Program-made: the position numbers and the translations under genes
The notes under the pieces: model-generated
Seen by the model: only the letters and a program-made list of their open reading frames with translations
The model's database searches: none
What the model was told of the DNA's origin: nothing
Origin: Cohnella pontilimi
GTDB lineage: Bacteria > Bacillota > Bacilli > Paenibacillales > Paenibacillaceae
Assembly: GCF_005049045.1 (NCBI RefSeq)
Contig: NZ_SUPK01000006.1
Coordinates: forward strand, 186,001 to 250,000
DNA: 64,000 nt
Direction of reading: 5' to 3'
Part shown: positions 1-9,170 of the stretch, one piece after another
Layout of the letters: each line of letters opens with the position of its first letter
Numbering within the stretch: position 1 is the first letter of the stretch

Positions 1-13
1 CGTTCTCTAAGTA

Positions 14-22
14 TGGTATACT
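14..22 (+). promoter_or_regulatory. Probable extended -10 promoter of the PAP2 gene
   Basis: TATACT at 17-22 is preceded by TG one base upstream, the extended -10 pattern. A -35 box would fall outside the window. The gene start is about 40 bases downstream. Confidence 0.4.
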
Positions 23-63
23 AGGACGGTGCTTCATATCAGGCAAAAGTACGGGGGAGTTTC

Positions 64-909
64 ATGGCTTTGTTTCCGTCATTCGCGTCCGTCCAATATT
101 ACACGGTTTTCGTCACCGTTCTGCTGCTCTGGTTCGGGACCGGACGACAGCCGCTGGGCGCGGCATATGGGTTCGTTCGCTCCCTCGTGATCTCGCGCAA
201 GTCCTTGATGTTTTTCGCAGCTTTGATCGCTATTTTGCAAGTCAACAAAAACGAATTGTGGTTTGAATCGAAGTATGGGGTCCAGTATGATCTCACTTCC
301 GTGTTGACCGGCTGGGAGGGCAACTGGCATGCTCAACTCCAGCGCTTGTTCCATTCGGGGTTCGTGACGGATATAACGGCGTTTTTCTATATCGTGGTGT
401 TTCAGTCGGTAATGATCGCCTCGATCGGCATTTACACTTACCGCAAAGACATGAAATTGTTTTACGCTTTTTGCGTGGCTTTGCTTGTCAATTATATCGT
501 GGCCGTTCCGATGTATTGGTTCGTTCCGGTCAATGAAGCGTGGTACGCCAACCCGCACATTCATTTTTTGATGCTGGAGGCTTTCCCGACATTCGAAACG
601 AACTACCGGGGACTGTCCGGGCTGAACAATTGTTTTCCTAGCCTGCATACGTCGATTTCCGTCACCATGGCGCTGATCGCCGCGCGTTCCGGGATTCGCC
701 GGTGGGCGGTATTCGCTTGGGTGAACGCCGTCGTCATCATTTTCTCGATTTTTTATTTGGGCATTCATTGGTTCACGGATATGGCCGCCGGGCTTGTGCT
801 GGCATGGGGCAGCGCGGCCGTGGGCTTCAAAGTCGGAGCCTGGGCCGAACGGCACCGCGACGCTTCGCCCGCAAAGTCGGACAACGAAATCGCGGATGTC
901 CGGATTTGA
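64..909 (+). CDS. PAP2-family (Aur1-like) membrane phosphatase
   Basis: Integral membrane protein of 281 aa with about six hydrophobic segments. It carries the second and third PAP2 signatures: C-F-P-S-L-H-T-S around residues 190-197, and H235 with D239 in the segment GIHWFTD. The PSLH and HxxxD spellings resemble the inositol-phosphoceramide-synthase-like (PAP2_3) branch more than classical PSGH phosphatases. Members hydrolyse or transfer lipid phosphates at the outer membrane face; the substrate here cannot be read from sequence. The ATG follows GGGGGAG at 53-59. The gene is convergent with yajC and shares a terminator with it. It is the only plus-strand gene in the first 62 kb. Confidence 0.85.
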   Translation: MALFPSFASVQYYTVFVTVLLLWFGTGRQPLGAAYGFVRSLVISRKSLMFFAALIAILQVNKNELWFESKYGVQYDLTSVLTGWEGNWHAQLQRLFHSGFVTDITAFFYIVVFQSVMIASIGIYTYRKDMKLFYAFCVALLVNYIVAVPMYWFVPVNEAWYANPHIHFLMLEAFPTFETNYRGLSGLNNCFPSLHTSISVTMALIAARSGIRRWAVFAWVNAVVIIFSIFYLGIHWFTDMAAGLVLAWGSAAVGFKVGAWAERHRDASPAKSDNEIADVRI

Positions 910-928
910 AATCGGCCACGGCAGCGAA

Positions 929-970
929 AAAAGCCTTCCGATCGGGTATCCCGATGGGAAGGCTTTTTTG
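929..970. terminator. Bidirectional terminator between PAP2 gene and yajC
   Basis: A long stem (AAGCCTTCC-ATCGGG pairing with CCGAT-GGGAAGGCTT) is bordered by an A-run on the left and a T-run on the right, so it can stop both the plus-strand PAP2 transcript and the minus-strand yajC transcript. Confidence 0.85.
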
Positions 971-984
971 TTCGGCTCCGCGGG

Positions 985-1305
985 TTAAGCGTTGCTCTCG
1001 CCGGCCGGAGCGGCAGTGCGTGCCTTGACATTATTAATGGCGGACCGGTCGAACGTCAACCTCGTCGAATCGCTCACCTTAAGTACCACGGTGTCATCGG
1101 TGATTTGTTCGATCGTGCCGTGCATCCCGCCGATCGTCACCACTTTATCGCCTTTTTGCAAGGTGTTCAGCATGGAGCCGCGCTCCCGCTGTTTTTTCTG
1201 TTGAGGACGGATCAGCAGGAAGTAAAAAATCGCAAACATCAGCACAAACGGCGCCAGTGTTACCAATAGGTTTCCGCCGCTGTTTGTCGTTTCAGCCAAC
1301 CACAT
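985..1305 (-). CDS. yajC: Preprotein translocase accessory subunit YajC
   Basis: Small single-pass membrane protein (106 aa) that associates with SecDF-YidC next to SecYEG. One transmembrane helix spans about residues 14-34, followed by the family hallmark LLIRPQQKKQRER and a soluble domain with GDKVVTIGGMHG. AAAGGGGGG precedes the ATG. It is the last gene of the ruv-queA-tgt transcription unit, 18 bases after tgt, the same position as yrbF in Bacillus. Length is normal for the family. Confidence 0.95.
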   Translation of the reverse strand: MWLAETTNSGGNLLVTLAPFVLMFAIFYFLLIRPQQKKQRERGSMLNTLQKGDKVVTIGGMHGTIEQITDDTVVLKVSDSTRLTFDRSAINNVKARTAAPAGESNA

Positions 1306-1323
1306 CGAAATTCCCCCCTTTCT

Positions 1324-2481
<1,158 letters not shown>

Positions 2482-3531
2482 TTAAGTAATAAACATCGCA
2501 TCGCCGAAGCTGAAAAAGCGGTATTCTTGTTCAACGGCTTCGCGGTATGCGTTCAGCACGTTGTCGCGTCCCGCGAGCGCGCTGACCAGCATGACGAGCG
2601 TCGATTTCGGGAGGTGAAAATTGGTCAGCAGAGCCTCTACCATCGTAAACTGGTATCCCGGATAAATGAAAATATCGGTCCAGCCGCTGCAGGCTTCTAT
2701 CGGCTGCTCTCCGAATCGTTGGCCGATCGTTTCCAGCGTTCGAGCCGAGGTGGTGCCGACCGCGACGATTTTGCCTTCGGAATGGCGCGCTTCATTAAGC
2801 ATGGCCGCGCTCTCTTCGCTGACTGAATACCATTCGGCGTGCATTTCGTGTTCTTCCACTTTGTCCGCGGAAACCGGGCGGAACGTACCCAGCCCGACAT
2901 GCAGCGTGATCGGGCACAGCTTGACGCCTTTGGCCCGCAGCTGCTCCAGAAAATGTTCCGTAAAATGCAGGCCAGCCGTCGGAGCGGCGGCGGAGCCTGC
3001 GTGCTTCGCGTACACGGTCTGGTACCTCTCCCGGTCGCTCAGCGTCTCCTTGATATAAGGAGGTAGCGGCATTTCGCCCAGACGGTCAAGCAGCTCCTGA
3101 AAAATACCGCGGTAATGAAACCGAACGACCCTTGCGCCCATTTCGCCTTCTTCTTCAACGGTTGCCCTGAGCAGGGGTTCCCCTCCCGAGGCTTCCATGC
3201 CGAACAGAAGCTCGGTTCCGGCCCGGATCTTTTTGCCCGGCCGAACCAGCGTCTCCCACCGGTCCCCTTCTATCCGCTTAAGCAGCAGCAGCTCCGCTTT
3301 CGCACCCGTATCCGCTTTGGTTCCGAACAAACGGGCGGGGAGCACCCTCGTCTCGTTTAAGACAAGAGTGTCCCCCGGGTTCAAATACGCGGCTAAATCG
3401 GTGAAGGTCCGGTGCTCGGTTTGACCGCTCGTCCGATGAAGAACAAGCAGCCGCGAAGCCGTCCGTTCCTTGAGCGGAGTCTGTGCGATGAGCCGCTCCG
3501 GAAGCTCGAAATCGAAATCGCTGACGTTCAT
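2482..3531 (-). CDS. queA: S-adenosylmethionine:tRNA ribosyltransferase-isomerase
   Basis: Transfers and isomerises the ribosyl group of SAM onto preQ1-tRNA to give epoxyqueuosine. At 349 aa it is full length. Family blocks seen include the N-terminal [14 protein letters not shown], the [18 protein letters not shown] segment, [10 protein letters not shown] and the C-terminal [10 protein letters not shown]. The start codon overlaps the stop of the upstream SpoIID-like gene by four bases (ATGA), which suggests translational coupling. tgt follows directly. Confidence 0.97.
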   Translation of the reverse strand: MNVSDFDFELPERLIAQTPLKERTASRLLVLHRTSGQTEHRTFTDLAAYLNPGDTLVLNETRVLPARLFGTKADTGAKAELLLLKRIEGDRWETLVRPGKKIRAGTELLFGMEASGGEPLLRATVEEEGEMGARVVRFHYRGIFQELLDRLGEMPLPPYIKETLSDRERYQTVYAKHAGSAAAPTAGLHFTEHFLEQLRAKGVKLCPITLHVGLGTFRPVSADKVEEHEMHAEWYSVSEESAAMLNEARHSEGKIVAVGTTSARTLETIGQRFGEQPIEACSGWTDIFIYPGYQFTMVEALLTNFHLPKSTLVMLVSALAGRDNVLNAYREAVEQEYRFFSFGDAMFIT

Positions 3532-5639
3532 CCTGCCGCACCTTTCTCAATCGCAACGTTCTTGTAATAGTATTTCAGAATCGCGGTGTAGTCATTCCCT
3601 TGTTCTGCCAGCTTTTTCGCGCCGTACTGCGACATGCCGAGCCCGTGACCGTAACCTTTGCCCGATAGGATGAACGAAGGCTTGGATGTCACGACTCTCG
3701 TCTTCCCGCTTGCGCTCATGACGAACAGGTTCTCGCCGTCCACCTGCCGGGTTTCGCCGTCCGCCCCGATCACTTGAAGCGAACCGGATTGCTGAGGCAG
3801 TTCCCGGGTTTTTCCGTTTGCGCCAAGTACGGTCATTCTCGCCGTTTGTTCGATATTAAGGAGTGTGCTTCTCACGCTGCCGAGCGCCGTACGCCAGTTG
3901 TCCGGTGCCTTCAGCGTCAGCGGCGATCCGTTCACCGAGAGCTCCGTCACTCTGCCGGACGGGCCGCGCGCGGTGATTTCCACCGTCTGAACGGGGGCGT
4001 TTAAATTGAAAAACTTGTTCAATGAATCGAGCAGCTGATCCGGTGTGGACGGCTCTTCTACCCAGCTGTATGCCGTATATTGCGGCACTTTACCAAGAGA
4101 CACGACCGTCGTCCCGAGCGGGAGCGTGGTCAAGGCTTGGCTGGCCACGTCCGGTCGGCCGCGAAGGGTCGCTCCGTCCGCAATCACTTTCATTTGTTTG
4201 ACGCCGGCTGCGTTCGGACCGGTATCGGCCAGCAGATCGCTGCGAATGTACCCTCTCTTCCCGGAATCGAGCGCCACGTCGTACCAGTCGGGTTTGCCAT
4301 CTTGCGGGCCGTCGTCCGGACTGGAAATCCCGCCGGCCAAATAGGGGGAGCTGCTGCCCCACACCTCGGATGCATTATCCGCCGTCACTCCGCCGGCATT
4401 GGACGAAAACACCGCGCTGATCACTTTCCCTTGATACGTCAGCACTTCTCCTGCTGTGGCCATTACGCCTGCCGTCGAATTCGGGTTTTCCGACGAAGTG
4501 CCGTTGTAGGCCTGACTCAGCGTGGTGTCGACCACATGGGCGATCTGGAAACCGGTGCCCGAGGCGATCGCATAGGAACGGGCAGCGACGGCTTGCGCCT
4601 TCTGCGCTTCCAGCGGCCAGCTCGGACCGACTTCCGCTCCGACTACCGAATACAAATATTGTTCAAAATTTACTTCATTGACGACGGCCAGCGAACCCGA
4701 CAGCACGCTTATTTCCATGCTGCCGCGGTAACTCCGCTTAAACCGCTCGGTCAGCTGGATCGGGGCGGTTCCTGCCGGATCGGCTCTCAGCACCGCTCCG
4801 GCAGCCGCCGGAATGGCATACAGAGACACGGGATTTCCCGCCGGACCGTTGAAGGTCATGTCTTGCCGAACGACGGCATAGGGTTCTCCCGGCGATGGCA
4901 CCCGGGTGCTCTGGCCGACGGCTGTGACGGCCTGCTGCAGCGGCGCCGCAGCCGCGGAATCCGCCTCTTGGCCGACGCGAACGACATAGACAATGGTTCC
5001 GTTCTGCGGCTTCACCGCGACAAAAGCGTCAAGCCCGGCATTCCCGATCTGCACAGCGGCGGCAGAGGCATCGGCCGCACTGCCGAACGGGCCGGCTTCC
5101 ACCGCCCAAGGTCCGGCAACTCTGGCTTTCGCCATGCTCGGCACGCCGGCCGCAACGCCTGCGGAAGTCCATCTCGATAAGGCGGAAGCCGCGGCGGAAG
5201 CGGTCGCATAGCTGCCTTCCGTGACTTGATACACCGTTTGACCCGACTTGGTCAACTTCGTCACGAATGCCGCTTTCGAAGAAGCCTGAAGCTTTTTGTG
5301 AACCGCGAACGCGGCGCTCAGGTCGGCGGTTTCAAGCACGAGCGCTCGATAGCCGTCCATGGCGAAACGGACGGCTTCGCCGGGAGCCGCCGATCCGATC
5401 GGAATCGCGGATTGCGGATCGCGCCAAACCAATTGCATTCCGCCGGTGGATTGCGTCGTCGCGACGTCCGTGACCGACTGAAAATTTTTGACGTTGAGGA
5501 ACAGACCGACACGGATTTTGTCCGGCACGCTTACGGCAGCGTACGTGGTGACCCGGGAAAAACCCGGGACGGCCAGGGCCAGAACGATGATGAGCAGCAG
5601 CGTACGCCAATGGGCGCGTTTAAGGTTGGGAAGAATCAT
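3528..5639 (-). CDS. SpoIID/LytB-domain protein with SPOR-like repeats
   Basis: Exported protein of 703 aa. The start is set at the ATG preceded by GGAGG five bases upstream; an in-frame extension to 5783 runs back into the neighbouring gene and was not used. A signal segment spans residues 8-30. Two SPOR-like stretches follow (about 75-135 and 160-215). The SpoIID domain begins near residue 305 ([13 protein letters not shown], then [10 protein letters not shown]) and ends at about 660-690 ([17 protein letters not shown]), with an SH3-like insertion between its halves (GATLRGRP). SpoIID-family proteins are lytic transglycosylases or amidase enhancers acting on peptidoglycan. The mosaic form suggests cell-wall binding plus cleavage. 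It is probably a paralogue rather than the engulfment SpoIID itself, which is usually near 340 aa. Confidence 0.85.
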   Translation of the reverse strand: MILPNLKRAHWRTLLLIIVLALAVPGFSRVTTYAAVSVPDKIRVGLFLNVKNFQSVTDVATTQSTGGMQLVWRDPQSAIPIGSAAPGEAVRFAMDGYRALVLETADLSAAFAVHKKLQASSKAAFVTKLTKSGQTVYQVTEGSYATASAAASALSRWTSAGVAAGVPSMAKARVAGPWAVEAGPFGSAADASAAAVQIGNAGLDAFVAVKPQNGTIVYVVRVGQEADSAAAAPLQQAVTAVGQSTRVPSPGEPYAVVRQDMTFNGPAGNPVSLYAIPAAAGAVLRADPAGTAPIQLTERFKRSYRGSMEISVLSGSLAVVNEVNFEQYLYSVVGAEVGPSWPLEAQKAQAVAARSYAIASGTGFQIAHVVDTTLSQAYNGTSSENPNSTAGVMATAGEVLTYQGKVISAVFSSNAGGVTADNASEVWGSSSPYLAGGISSPDDGPQDGKPDWYDVALDSGKRGYIRSDLLADTGPNAAGVKQMKVIADGATLRGRPDVASQALTTLPLGTTVVSLGKVPQYTAYSWVEEPSTPDQLLDSLNKFFNLNAPVQTVEITARGPSGRVTELSVNGSPLTLKAPDNWRTALGSVRSTLLNIEQTARMTVLGANGKTRELPQQSGSLQVIGADGETRQVDGENLFVMSASGKTRVVTSKPSFILSGKGYGHGLGMSQYGAKKLAEQGNDYTAILKYYYKNVAIEKGAAG

Positions 5640-6084
5640 GCGGGCCTCCGTCGGATGCGTGCGGACGGGGTAAAGAGCATACTCCGTCCGAGCAGGATGT
5701 TTTGCCGAACAGGCGGTAGCGATAGCGGGCGACGATACGATAGAGCACACGGCTGACGCCGCGTAAACCGGGCAAAGCGCCAAGCTTGGCCAGCCAGGCC
5801 AATCCCGGGGTCAAGCCCAGCAGTTTCAGGACGGCGTCAGAGCCGCTGAAACGCCGGCCTTGTTCGTCGGTCACATGCAGCTGAGCCGATAACTGGGCGG
5901 GCGAGATGCCGTCAATTCCCGGCCAAGGACGGATTTGTCCGTCAATCAGCCGCTGCAGCGGAACAAACCGGAGCTCCGCACGAACGGGCATGCGCCTCAG
6001 CTTGTCCACCGTCGCGAGACAAAGATTGCATTCTCCATCATAAACGACGGTCAAGCGGGGAAAGTTGCCGGATTTCCCGTTCAT
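5620..6084 (-). CDS. DCC-family (DUF393) thiol-disulfide-like protein
   Basis: A protein of 154 aa that opens with [10 protein letters not shown], the D-x-x-C-x-x-C signature that gives the family its name. The region after it resembles DUF393 proteins, which are proposed to have a thioredoxin-like fold; the physiological substrate is not established. It contains [19 protein letters not shown] and a C-terminal basic segment. The ATG overlaps the ruvB stop by four bases, and its own 3' end overlaps the SpoIID-like start by 20 bases, so it is tightly embedded in the ruv-queA unit. Why a redox-type protein sits here is unclear. Confidence 0.85.
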   Translation of the reverse strand: MNGKSGNFPRLTVVYDGECNLCLATVDKLRRMPVRAELRFVPLQRLIDGQIRPWPGIDGISPAQLSAQLHVTDEQGRRFSGSDAVLKLLGLTPGLAWLAKLGALPGLRGVSRVLYRIVARYRYRLFGKTSCSDGVCSLPRPHASDGGPHDSSQP

Positions 6085-7088
6085 TCGACCCGCTCCGGCA
6101 CGGGCAATCCGAGATGACGGTACGCTGCAGGCGTAACCATGCGTCCTCGCGGAGTGCGCTGCAAAAATCCGATTTGCATCAAATACGGTTCATAGACGTC
6201 TTCGATCGTCTGGCTTTCTTCGCCGATCGAGGCGGCGATCGTGTCGAGTCCGACCGGACCTCCGCGATAATTGCGGATCATCGACTGGAGCATTTTATGG
6301 TCAATCGCATCAAGACCCATCGGATCGACTTGAATGCGCTCCAGCGCTTCATGCGCGATTTGCTCCGTGATCAGGCCGTCTCCCCGGACTTGCGCGTAAT
6401 CGCGGACACGCTTCAGAAGCCGGTTGGCGATCCTCGGCGTTCCCCGCGCACGCCGCGCGATTTCTCGCGAAGCCTCTCCGACAACTCCGACATCCAGTAT
6501 ATCGGCGGTCCGGGATACGATGTAAGCCAGTTCTTCTTCGGTATAAAACTCCAGCCTGCTGACGACGCCGAATCGGTCTCTAAGCGGCGCCGACAACAAC
6601 CCTGCTCTCGTGGTGGCGCCGATCAGCGTGAACTTGGGCAAGTCGAGTCTCACGGACCGCGCGCTGGGCCCTTTGCCGATAATGAAATCCAGCGCGAAAT
6701 CTTCCATCGCAGGGTACAGCACTTCCTCCACCGTACGTTGAAGCCGATGGATCTCATCGATGAACAACACGTCGTGTTCCTGCAAATTGGTCAAAATCGC
6801 CGCCAAGTCGCCGGGACGCTCGATCGCAGGGCCGCTGGTCGTCCGAATGTTGACGCCGAGCTCGTTGGCGATAATGTTGGACAAAGTCGTTTTGCCCAGT
6901 CCCGGGGGACCGTACAACAACACGTGGTCGAGCGGTTCGCGGCGCATCTTGGCCGCTTCTATGTAAATCTTCAGGTTCTCCTTCACTTGCGACTGGCCGA
7001 TATATTCCGCCAGGTAACGCGGGCGCAGGCTGTATTCCACCGCCTGGTCTTCCATCATGAGATGGGCGGTGACGATCCGGTCTTCCAC
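6081..7088 (-). CDS. ruvB: Holliday junction branch migration helicase RuvB
   Basis: AAA+ ATPase of 335 aa that drives branch migration with RuvA. Walker A is at residues 60-68 (GPPGLGKTT) and Walker B at about 108-113 (LFIDEI); sensor 1 lies in [10 protein letters not shown]. The C-terminal winged helix carries [13 protein letters not shown]. It follows ruvA by 29 bases and overlaps the DCC gene start by four bases. All residues expected for an active motor are present. Confidence 0.98.
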   Translation of the reverse strand: MEDRIVTAHLMMEDQAVEYSLRPRYLAEYIGQSQVKENLKIYIEAAKMRREPLDHVLLYGPPGLGKTTLSNIIANELGVNIRTTSGPAIERPGDLAAILTNLQEHDVLFIDEIHRLQRTVEEVLYPAMEDFALDFIIGKGPSARSVRLDLPKFTLIGATTRAGLLSAPLRDRFGVVSRLEFYTEEELAYIVSRTADILDVGVVGEASREIARRARGTPRIANRLLKRVRDYAQVRGDGLITEQIAHEALERIQVDPMGLDAIDHKMLQSMIRNYRGGPVGLDTIAASIGEESQTIEDVYEPYLMQIGFLQRTPRGRMVTPAAYRHLGLPVPERVE

Positions 7089-7117
7089 GATTTACGTCCT
7101 CCTCCCCACGTTGCGAG

Positions 7118-7735
7118 TTATCCCTGGAACAATTGCTGAAGCGCTTGTTTCATCAAAATATCCGGCGTCTCGTCCCCGGTCACGCGATCCTTCAGCGCAT
7201 GCCATGCCCGGTCCAGCTCCGCTTCGCGGTAGCCGAGACCGGCGAGCGCTTCCCGGGCGGCGGCCCACGCGGATCCGCCTTCGCCGGCGGAGGAGAGCAC
7301 GGGCTCCGTCAGTTCCACCGCCGCGGCAGCCGTGCCGGTCGACCCCAGCTTGTCCTTCAGGTCGAGAATCATCCGTTGGGCCGTTTTACGGCCGATGCCC
7401 GGCAGCTTGATCAGAAAATTGACGTTTTCCTGCTGAATGGCCGCCGCAATCGTCTCCGGACGGCCTCCGGCCAACACGCCGAGCGCGACCTTCGGCCCGA
7501 TCCCCGACACGTCGAGCAATTTCCGGAACAGCGACTGCTCCTCGCGGGTCGGAAAGCCGAACAGCTGAATGGCATCCTCCCGGACGTGATGATGAATGAA
7601 CAGTTGGACGTCGTCTTCCGCACGCGACAAGCCGAACGGATTCGGCGTAAATACCCGGTAGCCGACGCCGTGCACATCGAGGACGACATATTCCGTCTCC
7701 AGATGGGCGACTCGTCCGCGCAAAAAATCGATCAT
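7118..7735 (-). CDS. ruvA: Holliday junction recognition protein RuvA
   Basis: Tetrameric junction-binding subunit, 205 aa. The N-terminal OB fold begins MIDFLRGRVA. Two helix-hairpin-helix motifs are visible (LLDVSGIGPKVALGVL and LIKLPGIGRKTAQRMI), and a C-terminal RuvB-binding domain follows a flexible linker. The start overlaps the ruvC stop by four bases. The gene order ruvC-ruvA-ruvB puts the whole resolvasome in one transcript. Confidence 0.98.
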   Translation of the reverse strand: MIDFLRGRVAHLETEYVVLDVHGVGYRVFTPNPFGLSRAEDDVQLFIHHHVREDAIQLFGFPTREEQSLFRKLLDVSGIGPKVALGVLAGGRPETIAAAIQQENVNFLIKLPGIGRKTAQRMILDLKDKLGSTGTAAAAVELTEPVLSSAGEGGSAWAAAREALAGLGYREAELDRAWHALKDRVTGDETPDILMKQALQQLFQG

Positions 7736-8235
7736 GACGGCCTCACCCCATTCACCCGTTCGTTCATTACTACCGAATGCGCATGACAGATGGCCACCGC
7801 AAGCGCATCGGCCACGTCGTCCGGCTTGGGTACCGTCTGCAGCTTCAAAAACATTTTGACCATTTCCTGAACCTGCTTCTTCTCCGCCGCTCCGTAACCG
7901 ACAACGGCCTGCTTGACTTGCATGGGCGTATATTCGCCGATCGGGATCCCTCTTTGCGCCGCCGCCAGCAGCAGCACGCCCCGGGCTTGCCCGACACTGA
8001 ACGCGTTCGTAACGTTTTTGTTGAAAAACAGCTTTTCCACGCCGATCGAATCCGGACGGTATTTGTCCAAAAGCGTGCAGGAAGCTTCGTAAATTTGGCG
8101 GAGCCGTTCTTCCGTTTTCGTTCCGGCTTCGGTCTCGATACAGCCGTATTGTACGGGTACGATTCGGTGTCCGATCTTGTCGACAAACCCGAATCCCATG
8201 ATGGCGATTCCGGGGTCTATGCCCAAAACGCGCAT
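7732..8235 (-). CDS. ruvC: Holliday junction resolvase RuvC
   Basis: Endonuclease of 167 aa that resolves RuvAB-processed junctions. The four acidic catalytic positions are visible: D7 in LGIDPG, E67 in GVEKLFF, and D140 and D143 in PDDVADA. Its presence separates this lineage from B. subtilis, which uses RecU instead of RuvC. It is the first gene of the ruv unit; the upstream 150 bases end at the bofC terminator. Confidence 0.97.
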   Translation of the reverse strand: MRVLGIDPGIAIMGFGFVDKIGHRIVPVQYGCIETEAGTKTEERLRQIYEASCTLLDKYRPDSIGVEKLFFNKNVTNAFSVGQARGVLLLAAAQRGIPIGEYTPMQVKQAVVGYGAAEKKQVQEMVKMFLKLQTVPKPDDVADALAVAICHAHSVVMNERVNGVRPS

Positions 8236-8348
8236 GTGTCCGGTTCCCCGCTCTCCATTGTGCCTGCTAGGGCTGACTTGTGTTTCATCTGATTATATCA
8301 AATGTTCGTACCGATGAGAACAGAACCAAAGTCATGCAACAACAAATG

Positions 8349-8376
8349 TAAAAAGCCCTCGACAAATGTCGAGGGC
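8349..8376 (-). terminator. Terminator after bofC
   Basis: On the minus strand GCCCTCGACA, a short loop and TGTCGAGGGC are followed by TTTTTAC, 15 bases after the bofC stop. Confidence 0.85.
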
Positions 8377-8390
8377 ACAGTCCGCCAGGT

Positions 8391-9107
8391 TTACGGGTCC
8401 ACCTTCATTACGCCTTTCGATTTGTGCAGCGCATAATCGCTGTAGGTGGACAGGACGCTCTGGTATTCGTTTTTATCGGCGACCCGAATGCCGCTCGCCA
8501 GCTCATGCAGCCGTTCTTTCGAAAGACTAGATTCCAGCGAGTGAACGTCCAGTTGAAAAAACGTGCGGACCACGTTGTCTTTGCGGGGCGGACCGTCGAA
8601 TAGGGACAAATTGCCGTTCTCATCCATCCCGATATAGGCGTTGTCGCGGCAAGCGGGGGAAATGTCGTCTACAAGCTCCTGCAGCACGACTCTTCCCGTG
8701 CGGTCGAATGCCGCGTCCCATTCCCGGTGGGATTTGATCAAATCCGCGGCCTCGGCGGTGGCCAGCCTGCCCAGCATGCGAGTTTCCTCGCCGCACCAAT
8801 AGCGGCGCCGAAGCACCACCTCGACCTCGCCGTGTCTGAACGCCAAGGCTTGAAGCGTAAGCTCTCTCGCGTCGGCCGAGGGGTCCGGCGCGGACGGCTT
8901 GTCCGGCTGCTCGGGCCCGGATTCCAGGACCGAAGCCGGCTCGGCCGGTAAAGAATCAAGCGCGGAGTGCCCGATCGCCACGGCCGCCGCGATGCCGACC
9001 GCGGACGCCAGCGCGAATACGGCCGCCAGCATGCCGAGCGACCAAACCGGGCGCCGTTTGCGTTTGAGTCGTTTCTTCAATTCCTTCAAAATGCGAAAAC
9101 CGAACAC
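8391..9107 (-). CDS. bofC: BofC-like intercompartmental checkpoint protein
   Basis: Forespore-expressed secreted regulator in Bacillus, where BofC restrains the SpoIVB protease and so delays pro-sigma-K processing. This protein has 238 aa: a basic N terminus, one membrane or signal segment at about residues 22-45, a low-complexity Pro/Asp/Ser linker, and then the conserved part with WCGEET (C105), ISPACRDNAYIGM (C153) and a GNLSLFDGPP stretch typical of BofC. The N-terminal cytosolic basic region is longer than in Bacillus. Neighbours agree: in B. subtilis bofC also lies next to ruvAB. The targets SpoIVFA and SpoIVFB are encoded 14 kb away in this window. Confidence 0.9.
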   Translation of the reverse strand: MFGFRILKELKKRLKRKRRPVWSLGMLAAVFALASAVGIAAAVAIGHSALDSLPAEPASVLESGPEQPDKPSAPDPSADARELTLQALAFRHGEVEVVLRRRYWCGEETRMLGRLATAEAADLIKSHREWDAAFDRTGRVVLQELVDDISPACRDNAYIGMDENGNLSLFDGPPRKDNVVRTFFQLDVHSLESSLSKERLHELASGIRVADKNEYQSVLSTYSDYALHKSKGVMKVDP

Positions 9108-9170
9108 CGGAATCCCCTTCTCTGCCTTTTTTTCTATTGTTGCCAGGGGATTCCGGCACTATGCGTCAAG

